This document shows, piece after piece, positions 61,655-64,000 of a stretch of DNA of 64,000 nucleotides. A program made the position numbers and the translations under genes. The notes under the pieces are model-generated. The model made no database searches. It was not told where the DNA came from and saw nothing but the letters and a program-made list of their open reading frames with translations. How positions within the stretch are numbered: the first letter of the stretch is position 1; every line of letters begins with the position of its first letter. The stretch is from Calvatia gigantea (lineage: Eukaryota > Basidiomycota > Agaricomycetes > Agaricales > Lycoperdaceae). Location: the NCBI GenBank assembly GCA_025093985.1, contig JACAAK010000009.1, positions 2,480,001 through 2,544,000 of the forward strand. The letters are read 5' to 3'.

Positions 61655-62310
61655 CAAGCCCTCCTCTCCAGAGTTGATGGGAAAAATATAAAGGATATAA
61701 TATTCCTTTCCGCCTTCATATGAAGATGCTTGGATAAAAACATTAGGTTTAGAAATATTCCTTTCCACCACAGTCACTGGAAAAATATATTCATAGGACT
61801 TTCAATTGTTCCTATTGCCTCTTACAAGTTGCTGATAAAACAAATGGGGAGTTATCCCCACTGATGTCTCAAGATGAGTGTCTTAGGCAAAAATAACATT
61901 AGGAAATTATTCCTTCCTCCTCTAATGAGTTGCAGGAGAAAATATTATAAGGTTTACACTTTTACCTTTCCACCTCTTACGAGTTGTTGGATAAAATAAA
62001 TCAGGAACTTATTCCTTTCGCAAGATAAAAATAAGATAGGGTCTAATGATCCTTTCTCTCTTTCACAAGATTGAGGAAAAACTTCATAGGTTTTGAATGT
62101 AACCTTCTGCCTCTTCATGAGTCTACAGTAAAACATCTACATGGAATTTATCCATCCACCTCAAATCAAGAGTCCGGAAAAATATACAGGGTCAACTTCA
62201 AGATCCTTTCACCTCTTCGGAGTTGTATGGAAAAACAAATAAGGGACTTAATCATTCCTCCCTCCTTTTCGGAGTTAATGGGAAATAACAAAAAGTGTGT
62301 ATACATTTCT
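61655..62310. repeat. Diverged minisatellite, about 12 units of roughly 45-60 bp
   Basis: Imperfect units follow the pattern TTCCTTTCCxCCTCTT, then a GAGTTG-like core, then TGGAAAAATAAAT, then AGGxxxTTAA. Examples start near 61660, 61722, 61759, 61813, 61905, 61962, 62008, 62050, 62104, 62150, 62201 and 62255. Units differ by substitutions and small indels. No ORF spans the array. Confidence 0.65.
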
Positions 62311-62448
62311 TGGGACTGTATCCTTAATCTGCATCGGCCGAAATGCCTTTTGCATGGAGGAAAATTGCATGAGACCACTTCCATTTGCGAATCCATTAAT
62401 TTGGAATTTGTTCGAGTCAAATCAGAACAAGGCTTGTAGGATCATCGC

Positions 62449-62858
62449 TGTTAAGACAAGTACACCACGGCAGCTCTATGCTAGTGGCGGAGGGGAGTCG
62501 TACTCACTGGGTTTGTTGAGATGATAGTTATAGACCGTTGCTAGAGGATATCGTAGAGGAATGTTGGGCAGAAGAGTAGACTGGATTGTCTAAAGAATAT
62601 ACGCATACTACATAGGTCTTATATATCTAATGTCCCTGGTCTGTGCGCCGTTCTACCTAATACAGGTGAGGTCTTATCTGCCAGTAGCATATACAGAGCA
62701 TACTGCGTACATTGTTCTATTTAATAGACCATGACCAGCAACCTAGAGTGCGGTCTAGTACATTGTTCGTTATCTCTCTTCAAGAGTGAAGTACTCAAGA
62801 ACCCGTTTCAGCTATAAATAGACTGAACCAACGTAGTGGTACGGATCGAGATTCAACA
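62449..62858 (-). repeat. 3' LTR of Copia element
   Basis: Plus-strand reading TGTTAAGACA...GATTCAACA, 410 bp, with CTATAAATAG promoter-like box near 62813. It aligns with the degenerate Copia LTRs at 48025-48494 and 48887-49444. Confidence 0.8.
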
Positions 62859-62883
62859 CTCCTCCTCACTTGAAGGAGGGAGA

Positions 62884-63999
62884 TTAATGTTTCATCGATC
62901 GAGCGGCTTTATCCCATGCTTCGATATCGGAACCGAAAATCAGTCCTAGTTCAGGGCGGAAGAGATTGATTTTTGTTACGCCAAGATTCTTTGTAAAGAT
63001 ATCGGCGGGATTGTCTTGTGAAGACACATCTCCAATAACAATTATACCCTCCTCTACTAATTCTCGCACATAGTGGTAATGAATATCCACGTGCTTTGAT
63101 CGTTTTTCAACAATGGGATTTTCAGTCCAAAATTTGGACCCATCGTTGTCGCCATAGAGAATAGGAGTTGGGTGCTCAATTTTGAGCTCCTCCAGAAGCT
63201 GTGACAGCCATTTCACTTGTCGTGAAGCGTCAGACAGTTCTTTATATTCCGCCTCAGTGGATGATAGTGAAACCGTCTTTTGTCGCTGCGAAGTCCAAGT
63301 GACAGCACCGGACGCGATCATACAAACGTTTCCCGAAACAGATCGGCGGGTTTCTGTATCTTGAGCCCAGTCCGAGTCACTGAGACATTCCAGGGTCACC
63401 GCGGATTTCCCAGTATCGCCTTCATATTTCAATGCATAGTTCCTTGTCATAGACAAGTACTTTAGTACATGAATTCCAGCGCGATAGTGCTCAGGAGCGG
63501 GGTTAGCGGCATGTTGTGCCAGCTTTACTACGGCAAAGGCTATGTTGGGCCTGGTACCGATCATCAAGTACATCAAAGATCCAACCAATTGTTGGTACTT
63601 TTGACGGAAGGGGGTAGATGCAGTTTCCTTGTTCGTCACGAATTGGAAGCCAGCTGGTAATGGCGTTTTTGCCGCGGCAGACTGTGGAACCTGGAAGCGC
63701 TGCAAGATCTTATCCAGGTATTTCACCTGTTGGATGAAGATTTGATGCTTGGAGCGATTCCTCGAGATTTTCATCCCAAGGAATTCTTCACATGGACCAT
63801 GGTCTCTGCATTCCCACTTTTTCGTGAACTTTCCCTTCAACTCATTGAGGAGGGGGGAGTTTTTATTTCCCAAGAAATTCATGTCATCAACGTAGACAAT
63901 GGCTACTACAAGCTCTTTTGTTTTCGGATGTCTGTGAAAGTAGACAGCGTAGTCGGATTTGCAGCGGGTAAATCCCAGCTCAATCATAGATTGATGCAA
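62884..63999 (-). CDS. Copia polyprotein C-terminus (reverse transcriptase end and RNase H), partial
   Basis: 371 codons open to the window edge. The RT catalytic block is VVAIVYVDDMNFLG (YVDD), followed by GPCEEFLGMKI, YLDKILQRFQV, the RVT_2-end landmark QQLVGSLMYLMIGTRPNIAF, and RNase H with LSDSDWAQDTETRRSVSG, SLSSTEAEYKELSDASRQ, DNDGSKFW and SKHVDIHYHYVRELV. It ends with the IFTKNLG tail and a stop next to 62884. No stop or frameshift is visible in the part present. Confidence 0.92.
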   Translation of the reverse strand: MHQSMIELGFTRCKSDYAVYFHRHPKTKELVVAIVYVDDMNFLGNKNSPLLNELKGKFTKKWECRDHGPCEEFLGMKISRNRSKHQIFIQQVKYLDKILQRFQVPQSAAAKTPLPAGFQFVTNKETASTPFRQKYQQLVGSLMYLMIGTRPNIAFAVVKLAQHAANPAPEHYRAGIHVLKYLSMTRNYALKYEGDTGKSAVTLECLSDSDWAQDTETRRSVSGNVCMIASGAVTWTSQRQKTVSLSSTEAEYKELSDASRQVKWLSQLLEELKIEHPTPILYGDNDGSKFWTENPIVEKRSKHVDIHYHYVRELVEEGIIVIGDVSSQDNPADIFTKNLGVTKINLFRPELGLIFGSDIEAWDKAARSMKH

Positions 64000-64000
64000 T

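Larger units (their letters stand above)
62449..64000 (-). mobile_element. Ty1/Copia retrotransposon, 3' part (runs off the right edge)
   Basis: A minus-oriented element: 3' LTR 62449-62858, a purine-rich tract (minus strand, 62859-62880), and the C-terminal part of the polyprotein from 62884 to the window edge. The ORF is open throughout the visible part, so the element may be relatively young. Confidence 0.88.

Noticed and set aside
62071..62439. 122-codon plus-strand open frame
   Set aside because: It mostly runs through the minisatellite units and their flank, and shows no protein similarity.

Overview
The window is fungal nuclear DNA, most likely from an Agaricomycete (mushroom-forming basidiomycete). 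The evidence is many short GT-AG introns of about 50 nt, a Ser/Thr kinase with an H-S-D catalytic loop and a small P-loop GTPase of types common in that class, a SUN-domain protein with a basidiomycete-like layout, and chromodomain Ty3/Gypsy retrotransposons. No bacterial-style operon, CRISPR array, rRNA or tRNA gene was seen. Exon structures were read by eye from protein similarity and splice signals, so exact ends are approximate.

Left part (1-26 kb): gene-rich. A decayed 5' half of an NADP-isocitrate dehydrogenase gene (1-1041, -) runs off the left edge. A kinase gene (about 1.75-3.5 kb, +) and a P-loop GTPase gene (3.6-4.9 kb, +) lie between it and the intact mitochondrial NADP-isocitrate dehydrogenase gene (5153-7148, -). 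A 3.76-kb hAT DNA transposon (8100-11854) with an 8-bp target duplication sits 220 bp upstream of a proline iminopeptidase gene (12082-14026, +). Next come a Gln-rich conserved gene (-), a SUN-domain nuclear-envelope gene (-), and a tandem pair of alkaline phosphatase genes (-). The first phosphatase is intact. The second has lost a zinc-ligand His, the Asp beside the catalytic Ser, the reading frame and its start.

Right part (27-64 kb): a nested transposon graveyard. At least four related Ty3/Gypsy chromoviruses are recognisable: A (-), C (-), D (+) and E (+), plus two solo LTRs and a fragment called F. D sits inside C, and a 1307-bp non-coding repeat of unknown class has inserted twice, once in C pol and once in a solo LTR. 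Three of the Gypsy copies carry a third ORF of about 330 codons that starts 6-7 nt after the pol stop, just before the 3' LTR. I do not recognise its product. It is the best candidate here for an undescribed component. The LTRs also contain two short inverted repeats whose arms change in step between copies. Two inverted Copia 5' ends (48-49.9 kb), a near-intact Tc1/mariner element with composite 210-bp terminal arms (52605-54209), a diverged minisatellite (61.65-62.31 kb) and the 3' end of another Copia element (62449 to the right edge) complete the region. Most premature stops in the Gypsy copies are TGA at codons that read CGA or CAA in sister copies, as expected from methyl-CpG decay.
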